From assembly GCA_008692225.1 (NCBI GenBank), contig VICG01000008.1:1189001-1253000 (forward strand): a stretch of DNA of 64,000 nt. Reading direction: 5' to 3'. Below the pieces are notes generated by a model. The model had not been told where the DNA came from and did no database searches. It worked only from the letters and a program-made list of their open reading frames with translations. Positions 23,083 through 34,832 of this stretch are shown here, piece after piece (within the stretch, counting starts at the first letter, position 1; every line of letters starts with the position of its first letter). This stretch comes from Monilinia fructicola (taxonomy: Eukaryota; Ascomycota; Leotiomycetes; Helotiales; Sclerotiniaceae). The position numbers and the translations under genes are program-made.

Positions 23083-23494
23083 CGTTAGGTATTGTGTGAT
23101 GAATTGGAGTTATGGTACTATTATCGCACTTTAGATCGTTGTTTTATGATTTGGGATTGTTGTGTGCAGGCCGCTTATTGAAAATAACGAAGATTAGATT
23201 TAATATGCCCATTTGGGATAGGCTAAGCATCAAACCCACAAAGTATTTTCTTTCAATGAGCCTCCGAGAGCATGGGCGATTAGAAGAACTTCTTTGATGA
23301 AGCCCATGAAAAATCCACCCATATCTGCCGGATGCATCAATAACAATAGACACTATCGCACACAAAGAACTTTCTCTATGTGATTTATAATCTGGCCCTA
23401 GCCTGGAGACATGTCGCAATTTTGGACATTCACCACGGGTGCTGACCAGGTCTGCTGCAATAACTGAGAGACATAAACGCTGAAATCCGTTACA

Positions 23495-26400
23495 ATGGCG
23501 GATCCTTCCTCTGATGTAAGTGTGACTCAACAGACTTACCTACGACGTTTCGAAAACTGTGTGATTGATGTATTCTAGAACAAGGAGTCGCCCTTGTGGG
23601 CCGTGGGTTTCGAGCGTCCATTAGACTCTGATGAAGAGGGAACGATGGAGAAGGAGGATAAAAAGGGAAGGGGAGAAGAGAAAGCTTTCAAAACTTCTCA
23701 ACCGGGAAAAAGAGCAGATACTATAAGAGGTACACCCACTGTTAAGCAACCTGGACCGAACTTGGCTGAGAAAACTCAAAAAGAAATGTCGAAGGAGTTT
23801 TCAGACGGAATGAAGGAGGCGGAAGAAGCGATGAAGAGAGATTTGGAGTCAAAAAAATACACTCGAGAACAAATTGACGAAATAAAAGCCTTGATGGAAA
23901 AAAGTGTGAGTTTAAGCCTTAAAACCGCCGTAAGCAACGTCATTGGAGCAACTGTAGGATGTTGGCAACAAATACTAATGACAACAGATCAAAAAGATGA
24001 AGATAGGTATGGAAGAAGAGGAGGATGAAATGACCGAAGAGCAGCTCAAAGTGAAGGTCCAGGAACTTCAAAGAAAATTGGATGAGAACGAACAGAAAGA
24101 TGATGAAACAACAGCTCTGATGCTCACTCTCCAAGGCCAATTACAACAAGCGGAGATTGCAAAAGCTGCTGAGAGGGCCGCAAAGGAAAAGCTTCAAGTG
24201 GATTTCCAAAAGCAATACGATGAAGCCATGAGCAAAGTTGACGCGGCCAGGAATGAGCTTCGAGAAAAAAAAGCGAAGAGTGAAGCAGAGAAGGAAGCAG
24301 AGAAAAGAAGACAGGAGACCCGAAAACACGAAAAAGATATCCGTGAAAGAGACAATAAAATCCGCCTTCTACAACAAGAATTAAAGGACAAACAAGGCAA
24401 ATTAAGTCGTGCAGAGGCCGAGAGAAAAGAAGAAAAACAAAAGGAGAAAAAGTGAAGATGAATGGAAGGACATAAACAAGCAAATCCAAGATTGCCAGAG
24501 AAAAGGCCTTGAGAAAGACAGGCAGATCGAAGAACTGACCACAAGTTTGAAAGATGCACAGCACAAATTAGACTTGGAGGAGGCTAGATACCAGGAAGGT
24601 GATAAAGCAAAAGACGAAATAAAGCGTCTAAAGGAGCAAGTAGAAACCTTGGAGAATGAATTGCTAGCAGTAGAGGAGCAGAATCTCCAACTCATGGGCG
24701 ACCTTGAAGCAATTGAGAAGGCTCTTGACGAAGCTAACAAAAATGACGCCTTGATTGCGGAATTGAACACAAAGGTCGCAGCCTACGAGAATGAAGATAA
24801 AGGCTATATCTTGAGAATAGGAAGTTTAGAATATGAGAGGAAGAATTTGTCCTTACAACTAGTTAATCACAAGAGGGAAATTCAGGCCAAGAACAAGACA
24901 ATCGAGACGCAAACCGTGGCCTTGACGGAAGCAGGAGAGAGGATTGTCCAATTAGAAGCCGCGGTTGGCGCGGATATTCTGGAAATAAAAGAGGAGAACA
25001 AAAAGCTATTGGAGGAAAATCACCAGTTACGAAAACAATTGAAAGACCTTGAAAACCCAGGAGACGAGATAGCCAGACTCGGAGAACAACTAAGCGCTAG
25101 TCAAGCTGCACTCCTTGCTTCTAAACAAGAAATAAATAGACTGGAAGGGCAACTCGCAAGCATACGGCAATTGAAATCAAACGAGGAAGAGAAGGCTATG
25201 ACGGGTCGTCGTCAACAAGAGCAACGGATGGAAGAGGCCTTAAGTAAGATTCGTCGCCTAGAGCAGATCGTGAAAGCAGACCCCAAGCCAGACCAGACAG
25301 AACTGATAGACTTGAGAGGGCGCGTTCAGAATTGTGATACTGAGAAAGACAAATTACGAGAAAGAATCCTCCATTTAGAACAAGAAATAGAAGGGACTCA
25401 GAAGTTGATCGATAAACTCACAGTGGAACATCAAGGCCTTCTTAGCACAAACGAGAGCCTTGAAAAGAATCTATCAGAGTCAGTGCTATCTGAGAAAAAG
25501 TTGCAAAGATCTTTGAAAGAGGAAAAGGAAAAGGCCAAGGCGGAAGCCGGGCTTGGTGCTGGCACTCAAGATGGACAGGCACTAAATGCAAGAATCGCGG
25601 CACTGGAAAAAGAAAACCAGAAGCTACGAAAGAAAGATGACAGATCTGAAGTTGGCGTGGACGAAAGCTCATGGGAATTTACTGCGCTAAAAGCACATTC
25701 CAGTCTATATGTTGTCGAGATTTTGATGGGATTCTTGGTTCTCCGCCGTGCCAGGAATGGTATGGTTCCTAACGACATTGAGGATGTGGAGGCAGCAATG
25801 GTCATAGCTTTAGAAGAGTCGGGGAAAACTAATGATGCAGAGCTAATTGCAGAAGTAACATGGTGGGGTGCTATTGTAGACTATTACGGAGGCAACACAC
25901 CTAAGGCTCTCGAAGGGTTCGAACGAGCCCTGGCGGCCGACCTTTGGGAAATCAAAGAAAAGAATAACTTGGAGGAATGGGTTCGTGAGTGTAGTATAAA
26001 GACCCGCTTAGATTGCCCAACGGGAAGAAGTGGATATAGGGAAGCTCTGGGATTTGGACCTGGGCCTGGAACCTTGAAAGCCCCACTGAAACTTTCTTCG
26101 GATGAGGAACTCGAGGAGGAGAAGAAAAATAGAAAGGAAGCGAGAAAAATTAAAAAGGAAGCGAAGAAGATTAAAAAGGAAGCGAAGAAGGTAGCCAAAG
26201 AAGCTAAAAAGGCCCAAAAAGCTACGAAGCCAAGAAGAGCGCCAGCGCCTAGACGTCGTGGAGTACGTAGACGTGATCTGTACGTGGGTATTCTATCACC
26301 GAAACAACAAATGATCTGGGATACAATTGACTTCAATAAATTCGATTACGATAAATTGACTAGCGAGCAGCAATCTCTTTTCTCATTCGAGCCCTTCGAA

Positions 26401-26889
26401 GATGAGCCTGATAGCCCAGTTGGGGGAGCACCACCTCCACCACGTGAGTCACCTCCACCACATGAGTCGCCTCCACGTCCTCTACCACCTCTGCCAGAAA
26501 GCCCCCCTGAGTCGCCAGGAAGAGATGAACGTATGAGAACACCATCAAGCGCCGCATCCTCCGCTGCCTCGATTGTAGCGGAAGGAAATCAGATACGACG
26601 CCCGAGTCGTATGGATGATCTCACTACAAATGCAGCTCTGCATATACAATGGCTTACTGCCCGCCTTGCCAACAGAGAAGCACGTATTCGCGAGCTCGAG
26701 AGCATTCATGGCGATGTATTGATTGTGAGAGCTCAGCTCCATAGAAGGGAGGGACAGATTCAGGAATTGAGAAATCATGCGAACATCATGATCGCTGAGT
26801 TGACGCTTTGGAGACGAACTGCTAGGGAAGAGAGGAGGAGATTGAGGGAAGAACAAAATAGGGGTTGGTGGGCGTGGACGCCGCTTTGA
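23495..26889 (+). CDS. Long coiled-coil hypothetical protein with TPR-like and Pro-rich segments (one +1 indel)
   Basis: Exons 23495-23515 (MADPSSD), 23579-23905 and 23988-26889, with GTAAG/TAG and GTGAG/CAG introns in phase 0. Residues about 1-110 are charged. From about 120 to 720 there is an almost continuous heptad-rich coiled coil (QLKVKVQELQRKLDENEQ and many similar). Residues about 740-870 include a globular helical part with a TPR-like unit (GGNTPKALEGFERALAADLW). Then come Lys/Ala-rich repeats (KKEAKKIKKEAKK), a Pro-rich segment (PPPPRESPPPHESPP), and a second coiled coil near the C-terminus, which ends RGWWAWTPL. At the A5 run 24447-24451 the frame needs one base removed to pass from EKQKEK into SEDEWKDINKQ. 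Corrected length is about 1082 aa. No known family is recognised; a structural or scaffolding role is a guess. Confidence 0.75.
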
Positions 26890-27192
26890 ATTATTTCCGT
26901 TTGCTTTTCCTTGTAAAATAGTATTCCTTGGTCAAGGTGTGGGATCGTGATTGGTTCTTTACTTGTGTAGTTTGTTATTTACAAGGACTTTGGATTTGTC
27001 TTCATATCAAAACCACACTTGTGGGTCTAGATTCTCTAAATTGGATAATGGCAGCTGCTGAGTGTCCCAAGGTGCAAAGGCAGGAGAGTTGTGCCACGCG
27101 TACGCTTACAATCTTCATCTATTTGGAATTGATTGTATACTATATTGCCAAGCATCAATATAATAAAGAGATATACAAAAACAAACCCCACC
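26890..27192. other. Convergent 3' region
   Basis: About 300 bp between the stop codons of the convergent coiled-coil and TMEM19 genes. No further feature seen. Confidence 0.5.
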
Positions 27193-28323
27193 TTAATAAG
27201 AATAAATGCTTGAAAATGGGACATTCCACACCCAACTTGCAATACCCATAGCCCCTAAGCTCATGGTCAAAGCCATGAGGAAATTGACCTCATTATTATC
27301 AAGGATGTTCAGATATCCATTCTCGATTATACGGCTTGGGTGGTCATGCTTGAGACTTGATTTAAGTGGCGCCTTGGAAGTATCAGAATCTGCGCTCTTC
27401 TCGTGATGCATGCCCGTAGGATCACCCGCATCAATCAACACCCGCTTTCCACCTTGTCCTTCTACGATACGTCCAGTCCTTGTGTCTACAACGCTCATTT
27501 GAAACCATCCACCTAGAAAGCTATCCACCACACTGCCTAAAGCACCCCATACTGTTAATGCATATGTAAAGCGTTGCCGTTGTAAGAAGGACCATCCATT
27601 TTCCGCGGATTCTTTGGGATAACAGAATGGGACCAGGACCATTGAAGCCGTAACAATTATGAGAGAACCTAATAGACCTGCAATGAGGCCCCAGGCCGTA
27701 ACACCTCCATTTGTTCCTGGTGGGACTCTTCGCAGACTTGGGGATGTGATGAGCCGTGGGTAGGTTGAAGATAAAATCCCAAGTTCCGAGCTGAACGTAT
27801 CCGCCGCCACAACTGCATAGTTTGCTATTATCCCCACGACGAGAAGGTCACCACCCCAGGTGTAACAGGCCTCCTTGGACGAGTCAGATTCATGGCCTCG
27901 TCTATATAACTGATAGGCGTGCATGAGGGTAAGGACGGAGGCGACAGCAGAATTTGAAAAAACTAAAGAGATTAGTTCTTAGTAAAAAATGCGGAGATTG
28001 CATCGTACCTTGTATATGAGTGCGAGCTCCCTCACCACCAGCAGTACCCGTAGATTGCATCGTCAGTCTAGCCTTGACATCATGTTTGATCTACACTGGT
28101 CAGGACTGCAAATCAGGGTTCGCGGAATCGAACAAACCTTCGTAACTCTTGTACCAATAAGATAGAAGATTATCAAAAGCGCAAAAGGTAGATTCCACGG
28201 ATGGATCGCATGTGCGGCAGCGGTAATGACAGCTGCAACGATACCTGCGGGAGTTAGACTTTTGTGCGATCCGGCTCGATATACCATAGCCAAAGTGACC
28301 GGTATGGCAATAGCAGCCTTCAT
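27193..28323 (-). CDS. TMEM19/DUF92 family integral membrane protein
   Basis: Multi-pass membrane protein of the DUF92 family, which includes TMEM19 and plant phytyl-phosphate kinase-like proteins. The fungal role is not established. Three exons: 28323-28138, 28090-28009 and 27962-27193, total 345 aa, with splice sites GTTTGT/TAG and GTACGA/TAG. Family features seen: KSLTPAGIVAAVITAAAHAI near the N-terminus, a hydrophobic helix LPFALLIIFYLIGTRVTK, then Lys/Arg and GGEGARTHIQVFSNSAVASV, a conserved ADTFSSELGILS segment, and PPGTNGGVTAWGLIAGLLGS. The C-terminal part keeps ALGSVVDSFLGGWFQMSVVD and ends in a last hydrophobic helix. The frame is intact. The start is the ATG at 28323, giving the expected short hydrophobic N-terminus. 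Confidence 0.88.
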
Positions 28324-29302
28324 ACTGAATTGTCCCGCGTATTGATTCTTATTGACGACTGTGTAGGGAAAACCTGGAATGCTTTATTAGTAGGTGAAGG
28401 CGGTGGGTGCCCTTTGAAAGGTCAAAATGATGAAGAACAATGAGATGTAGCTATTCGTGGGGACCAATCAAGAACGTCATCAATGGATAAGATCATAGTT
28501 TGTTCTAACCTAGATTATGACTGACTGCATTTCACTGTACGTAAGGTTACACACCTTTACCGGAAAAGACAACATTTGAACATACTTGTATAACATCAAG
28601 GGTAAAAGTAATACAAAAACTTCAATTGTAGTTCTATATCATTTTCCGGGATTTCAGCTCAACAATACTTAGACCAGCAAATAGATATAAATGCACAACC
28701 ACAACCACAACCACAACCACAGCCATACATAGATTTTTGGGGAAATTCCGGATGATACTTCTAACCTTGGAACGAACTCATTGCACTAGTTCGGTCAAAG
28801 GTTTCTCCCGCTGCCGAATGTTTTCGCCGACTTCAAGTTTCTGTTTGTCACTCATAATCTTACAAGATCTTCCATGACTTCTTATCTTCTTCCCACTTCC
28901 CACTTCTGACTCCGAAGTTTAAATTTTTGCGGGCGTTCTCATAGATTTCTATATCTGATACTGTACAAATCGGCAAGGTCCGATCAGCTCACCGTTTAAT
29001 GGGGTGGAGACTGAATTATACTGTAACCTTACTGTATAATGGATATGTTGACTTCTCCACCAAGAATGATTTACATCCATACCTTGCCTTGCATGATTGC
29101 ATGATTGCATGAGCGCTGAAAGGTTAGGCATGCAGGTGTATCTGCAATGCTGCATCCCCGAAGGTGGGTTATATGAGTGAAAGCATACTCATACCTTGTC
29201 GGTGTAACTGATAGTGACAATATATAATGTTCTCTATGCCCCAAGCTTGAGTCAGTCCTTCTTTTTTTCGTCTATTCCCGCTTCCTCATTCTTATCAGCA
29301 CT
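28324..29302. other. Divergent promoter region between TMEM19 and amidase
   Basis: About 980 bp separating divergent genes. It contains a hexamer microsatellite (AACCAC, 28695-28722) and a duplicated TTGCATGA near 29090-29110. No reading frame of interest. Confidence 0.5.
28695..28722. repeat. (ACAACC)n short tandem repeat
   Basis: Four to five copies of a CA-rich hexamer in the TMEM19-amidase intergenic region. Confidence 0.85.
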
Positions 29303-31295
29303 ATGATGCTTCTTAAACTCAAAGTATTTGTCACTCTGACTACTTTGATTGTCTCGACAATTGGTAGTCCAAGTCCGAAATTTTTTGAAACCTGATTTTA
29401 ATGCCACCGACTTCGTAGAATCACAGCTCTTGGAGGATCCTTCTCCATACAATTTCCCTATTCTTCAAAATGGCAGTTTAGCTGATAGCGGCCAATTCCC
29501 TATGCCGCTATGCAATGGATTCAAGTTAGAGGAAGCTTCCATTGATCAATTACAATCCGCTCTGTCAAATGGGACATTGACTTCGGTTCAGATCGTTATG
29601 TGTTATCTGGAGAGAATTTACCAGACAGACGAATATATCAGGTGATTTAAATATGACTTGCATTTTTTCATTCCGGTTGATGCATCCAATGGGTTAATAT
29701 TGTTGTAGGACTGTAATGCAAATCAACCCTGAATTTATCCAGATAGCTTCTGCACTCGATCACGAACGCAAACTAGGCAATCTCCGTGGGCCATTGCACG
29801 GCATACCATTTCTTGTGAAAGACGTGAGTGTCAAAGTTCTAGCAAAGCCATAGCCTACTAAGAACTGCCAGAATATTGCTACCAAGGACAAATTAGAAAC
29901 TACTGCTGGTTCATGGATGTTGCTTGGTTCCATCGTTCCTCGTGATGCCCATGTAGTGAAACGACTTCGCGAAGCTGGAGCTATTTTAATGGGACATGCA
30001 ACTCTTAGTGAATGGGCTGACATGCGCTCAAACTCATATTCCGAAGGTTATTCAGCTAGGGGCGGACAATGCCGGTCACCATACAACTTAACTACTACTC
30101 CTGGGGGAAGTTCTTCGGGAAGTGCATCCGCTGTTAGTGCGAATATCGTTAGTTTTGCCCTGGGCACGGAGACTGATGGAAGTGTCATCAATCCTGCTGA
30201 GAGAAACGGCATCGTTGGGATCAAGCCGACTGTGGGCCTTACATCCCGTGATGGGTAGGTGGTTGGTTCTGTTTTTTTTTTTGTTTTTGTTTTTTGATAA
30301 CCATATAGCATAGCTTATAGCTTATTGACCATGCTTCAGTGTCATTCCCGAATCTCATAACCAGGATACCGTTGGATGCTTTGGTAAAACAGTTCGAGAC
30401 GCCACCTATTGCCTAGATGGAATTTACGGCCCAGATCCCCGTGACAATTACACTCTTGTTCAAAAAGGTCCAGCCGATGGTTACTCTTCAATATCTTTCC
30501 AATAAGACCGCCCTTCAAGGAGCAGTTTTTGGACTTCCCTGGCTTAGCTTTTGGAAACTAGCTTGATTCTAACCAGCAATCCCAACTTTTAAATCTCATA
30601 TCTGAGATAGAAGCTGCTGGCGCCACGATCATCAATGGTACCGAGCTTCCCTACTGGCAGACCATCATCTCTCAAGAAGGTTGGGATTGGGATTATGGCA
30701 CAACTCGTGGATACCCAAACGAATCCGAGTACACATACGTAGCCGTTGATTTCTACAACGACATTGTGAAATATCTTGCAGACTTGAATAATACAGATAT
30801 CCGCACCGTTGAAGATATTGTCCAGTATAATATTGACAATGCTGGGTCTGAAGGTGGTCTTCCTGGCATTCATCCTGCTTTTAAATCGGGACAAGATGGA
30901 TTTCTCGCTTCTCTTGCAACAGGCGGTGTCATGAATGAAACATACTGGGAAGCCCTCAATTTCTGTCATCGCACAACCCGTGAAGACGGAATAGATGCCG
31001 CTTTATATAACAATGGTACTCAACTCACCGCGCTATTGGTACCGCCCGATGTAGGTCAAACATATCAAATTGCGGCCCAAGCTGGGTATCAATGATCACC
31101 TTACCAGCAGGCGTAAGCCCGGTTGATGGAATGCCTTTCGGGTTGGCATTGATGGGTACGGCTTGGAGTGAAGCAAGTTTGGTTAAGTATGCTAGTGCAA
31201 TCGAGGATTTGCAGCAGAGTTTAGTGGGATTCAAACAAAAGAGGACGAGTCCGTTGTGGTACGATTACAGGGCAAAAAATGTTCCCATCATATAA
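29303..31295 (+). pseudogene. Secreted amidase (amidase-signature family), interrupted by indels
   Basis: Ser-cisSer-Lys hydrolase of the amidase-signature family. Exons 29303-29641, 29709-29823, 29872-30254 and 30340-31295 with good GT-AG sites. The N-terminus MMLLKLKVFVTLTTLIVSTI is a signal peptide, so the enzyme should be secreted. Seen: the catalytic Lys in HGIPFLVKD; the Gly/Ser-rich motif TTPGGSSSGSASAVSA with the cis-Ser; the acyl-binding stretch FALGTETDGSVINPAERNG followed by IVGIKPTVGLTSR; and a C-terminal PAGVSPVDGMPFGLALMG. Frame breaks: an extra T in T6 at 29391-29396, an extra T at 30487-30488, an extra T at 30563-30564 and one missing base near 31090. Correction gives about 596 aa, normal for fungal secreted amidases. 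The predicted active-site residues are all present. Substrate is unknown. Confidence 0.88.
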
Positions 31296-32842
31296 AGAAT
31301 ATAGATAAAGGGAGACTTCACTGGTAGGAAATTTAATACAAGTTTACAACTCCAATTTGATATGTTGAGACTTTACTCTCTTTCAATATCTCAACAGCCG
31401 TCTAAAATCCTCAGTTATGTTTCACAGGTGCGCATCAGGCGTCTCGCTAATATCTTACGCATGCCATCCTTCCATTTACAAACCCACAATGATCCTTCAA
31501 AGCCTAGGATCCGGTAAGCAATCAATGAAGATATTCCAAATTGACCTTCAAACTAAAAATCAAAGTATCCCTTCAGTAGGAGGGACGACTCTACGATCAA
31601 TGGTAGATTCCATCAATTATCGATACCTCACATCAGTAAACGCTCCATTGGGTCCGTTATTCCGTGAATAAATACGAAAACTCCCACATTGTATATGTAT
31701 CCCCGAGAAGTTCTCCCCCTTCATATCTGTTAAATTCAAAGAGAGCATTGCCACGGTTTGCAGATAGCATGCACGGCTCTCCCACAACTACTTTTTAGCC
31801 GAGTTTTGGCAATGGTTGATACAGAAGAGGGAATTTCCAGCCTACATCTACAGGGGTCGGGGCGTTAAGATTATCGTTCGTCCATTCGGTTGCATGGTCT
31901 TGAAATGTACTCCTAGATCCATCATTCCATCTCGCTTTGATCCCTCTGGCTCCGTGTTGAACTTTTGAACAATTTTCACATTTTGAGTAATAACGAGGGG
32001 TTTTTCGCTCTCTGGCGATTTTGACCTCTTCTACTGTTTGCAACGGGAGAATGAGTCGCCCATCTTGAAGGTCGTTGGTTATAACGTCTTGGGGATGTGA
32101 TAGAGATTTTCAAGGCCGTTCGAAGTCTTCTTGGTTGAATAGACTGAGATAAAAACAAATTCCAGAGAAATTCTGGCATCTTGAGAATTGTGAAAAAATT
32201 TTCCTCTCTAGTCACGAACTACCCCGCCTTGCCCCTTCAATTCCCCAATGGGAAGTTAAAGGGCTGATGAGCGGGGAGCTGGAAGGTAGGCTTAAGCCCC
32301 ATTATCATTTAGGGAAAATTGGTGTATACTCTAGACCACCGGTGATTATGGATAAAATCGCATCATGTCACTCAAGCTGATCTAGGCTTTGGGGGATACC
32401 CTCCAATCCTCTGATACAGATTCCTACTATACACATTCTTTCATACTCATATGAATTGGGTATGATATTCCCACTTCAATACGAAAGTTTCATATTAAAG
32501 GGATTTCTTCCGGGGTTGTGATCAAACGGTCATGGTAAATTGCAACTCTTATCAAACCGTCACATCTATTATCGCCTTACTTTCCGTACGTCGATGGACA
32601 AATATCACGCTATTGGAATAGAGGTAGAAGTAGGGTTAGAGAATTGACGTCTGGATCTCAAACGGCCACATCGAACTTCTGTTGTTGGGGGTATCTTTGG
32701 GAAAAATTCAAAGAATCTCAAATTCTTTCTCTTCACAAACCACCTAGCTGCCAACCATGACAACTAAACAGTAAATACCATTACCATAACGGTCAACACT
32801 TCCAAAAAACAAAACCCATATAACCATTAATCATCCCTCAAT
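31296..32842. other. Intergenic with a possible minus-strand coding remnant
   Basis: About 1.5 kb after the amidase. The minus strand at 32043-31795 encodes a protein-like tail including TVEEVKIARERKTPRYYSK, KCENCSKVQHGARGIKARW and a stop at 31795-31797. The upstream frame carries a TAG near 32110, so any gene would need an intron or is broken. The plus-strand frame 31417-31671 looks random. Confidence 0.35.
31795..32115 (-). other. Possible coding remnant with a C-x2-C motif
   Basis: The minus-strand frame reads DVITNDLQDGRLILPLQTV, then EEVKIARERKTPRYYSKCEN and ends FPLLYQPLPKLG. The composition is protein-like and there is a CENC pair, but no start, no upstream exon and no recognised family. 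It may be the last exon of a small gene or a fragment. Confidence 0.25.
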
Positions 32843-33602
32843 TTGACAGTACTAATTCCCACCGCCCAGTCCTTCCCATCCCGTACAATGCAACAATCAA
32901 ACCCCATTCCCCTATACAGACAACCTATACTCGCCCCCCAATCCCCAAACCAATCGAATATATTCCAGCACCCCCCTCCTCAACAAACCTCCCCTCGCAA
33001 AAAAAAAGAGCATAAATCTCCACCCCCTCCCAACTCCACACCCATCCACTCCCCCAAGAAACCCGCCATCCACCACCCCCAAACGAACAAGCCTCCAACC
33101 ACATAATCAGACCATCACCCGCACCCCAAACCGCCCAACAAAAATTCCACAATCCCAAAACCACCGCATTGCCCCACCCCCCCCCCCCTCGGACAACCAA
33201 CTGCTCGCGTGTAATTTCCCACCTCCCACCAGCGCCCCGCCACCCCGCCTTCTGACCCACAAGCCGCAATTAGTCTCCGGGCGGAACCGCGCCGTTCTCG
33301 CAGGGCACTCTAGCCGCGGCGAGGATAATAGACTCGTGTTCGATGACGACGATGACGATAACAGAGAAGCCAAAATATCCTCAAAGCCCCCACCTCCCTC
33401 CATCCCACATACAAGCAAGCCCAAGCCCAAACCTGCATTTGACCCCCCCCCCCCCCCCCCCTCATTTCCGCAGCCGGGCGGCCCGAAATCGCAGAAAACG
33501 TTCGCTCCAAAAGCATCCCCCAACCCTCGAATTACGCGCGATGGGGATCCACGCAAAACAGTATTCCGTCCTCTGTGCCCGGCCCGATTTCGCCCGCGTG
33601 AG
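32843..33602 (+). other. Possible low-complexity (Pro/Ser-rich) disordered protein gene
   Basis: Plus-strand frames show Pro/Gln/Lys-rich sequence from the ATG at 32843 or 32888. A later frame includes SGRNRAVLAGHSSRGEDNRL and the acidic VFDDDDDDNREAK (33330-33370). After the C19 run at 33443-33461 another frame carries RPEIAENVRSKSIPQPSNYA and a natural-looking end SSVPGPISPA with TGA near 33600. A real gene would need a different poly-C length or introns. A 298-codon minus-strand frame (34003-33107) overlaps, but its composition looks like a mirror of GC-rich DNA. Low confidence. Confidence 0.33.
33443..33461. repeat. Poly-C tract (C19)
   Basis: Nineteen consecutive C residues, unusual in length for this genome context and a likely slippage or assembly-error site. 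Confidence 0.95.
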
Positions 33603-34167
33603 GGTGAGTTCGCTCTCTCGGCCGTTTCTGAGCCTCGGCGGCCGGGTGCTACGGCTCTCGCGCTGAGACTTGGAATGGTGGGGATTTTCCGACGTCGGTG
33701 GGGTTTGCGGGAGGATCTTGCCGCGCTTGTGCGGACGGGAGAAGGAATCGGCGAGGTGGGAGTTGCTGTTGTTGTTGTTGTTGTTGTTTTTCTTGTTGTT
33801 GTCATCATGAGCGACGTGGGGTGATTGATAGGGAGATGGCGCGGTGAGCTTCTCTCTATTTTCTTGTGGTTGGGCGGTTGAGGATCGTCATTGCGTTTTA
33901 TTATTGGCTGTGAAACGTCCGGATATCGTTGTGCTGCTGCTGCTGCTGACGATGATGTATGGGAGTAGGATAGTCGAATGCAGACGCCAAAGCACAGAGC
34001 CAAGAACCCGTACCTTTTCCGCCCTTTGCATGGCGAATGTGGAGAAGACCCGGGTGCGTCTGACGTCTAATACCATTTCGTTCCGCGAGGGCTGGGGAAT
34101 GGCCGGCATGTCAATTGCATCGTCAGGGTATGCGGATCGTCGACTTCTCAGCCGTCGACTGTCAAAT

Positions 34168-34222
34168 GCCAACTATCAACTATCAACTATCAACCACCAA
34201 CTATCAACTCTCAACTAAAGAA
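34168..34222. repeat. 10-bp tandem repeat (CAACTATCAA-like)
   Basis: Five imperfect copies of a CAACTATCAA-type unit followed by CAACTCTCAACT. Confidence 0.8.
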
Positions 34223-34792
34223 AAACATACCATCCCCACCAAGCCCATTCCCAGCATCCAAAATCCACAACGCAGACCAAGACACAATCCACCCCCCAAC
34301 AAGCAAACGACAGGCCCTCCCAAAATCCCCCTACAGAGTCCGACCCCCAAAGCTAAGCATCCCCCACCAAGCGACGGGCTTGTCAGATCAAAACTGCAAC
34401 GCCCCACGCGCAATCACCCAAGAGCGCAAACCGCACGCATCCGTCTGACGACGGAAGAACTCTCCCGACTGCGGAAGTCCCGGTCCCGCTCCCGGTCCCG
34501 GAGAGGATGCGAAGCGCGAACGATCAGGCGGCCCATCCAAAGCTTCGGTGTGAAGAAGATGGTGGTTGAAAAGAAAACACGGATTAGACCCCCGCGTCAA
34601 CCATCTCCCTCCCCTTCACCCTCACCCTCACCCCCGCCCTCACCACCAAGATCATCTCAGCATTCCAACCCAATCCAAACCCCAGCAACCACACCAATCC
34701 ACAAACCCACAACTCCACCAACCATCCCCATCTAACAACAGCACACCCCAAACACCACACCCAAAACACACACACCGATGGAATAATTGACG

Positions 34793-34832
34793 ACGACGAC
34801 GACGACTACGACGACTACGACGACGACGACGA
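34793..34832. repeat. (GAC)n trinucleotide repeat with TAC interruptions
   Basis: About 13 trinucleotide units, mostly GAC, interrupted twice by TAC. Confidence 0.9.

Noticed and set aside
24124..24770. Overlapping minus-strand frames inside the coiled-coil gene
   Set aside because: Phe/Leu/Ser-rich mirror images of the Glu/Lys-rich coiled coil on the plus strand.
33107..34003. 298-codon minus-strand frame, Gly/Arg/Ser/Thr-rich
   Set aside because: It lies across GC-rich low-complexity DNA and poly-C, has no domain and no splice support, and the opposite strand shows better protein-like segments.
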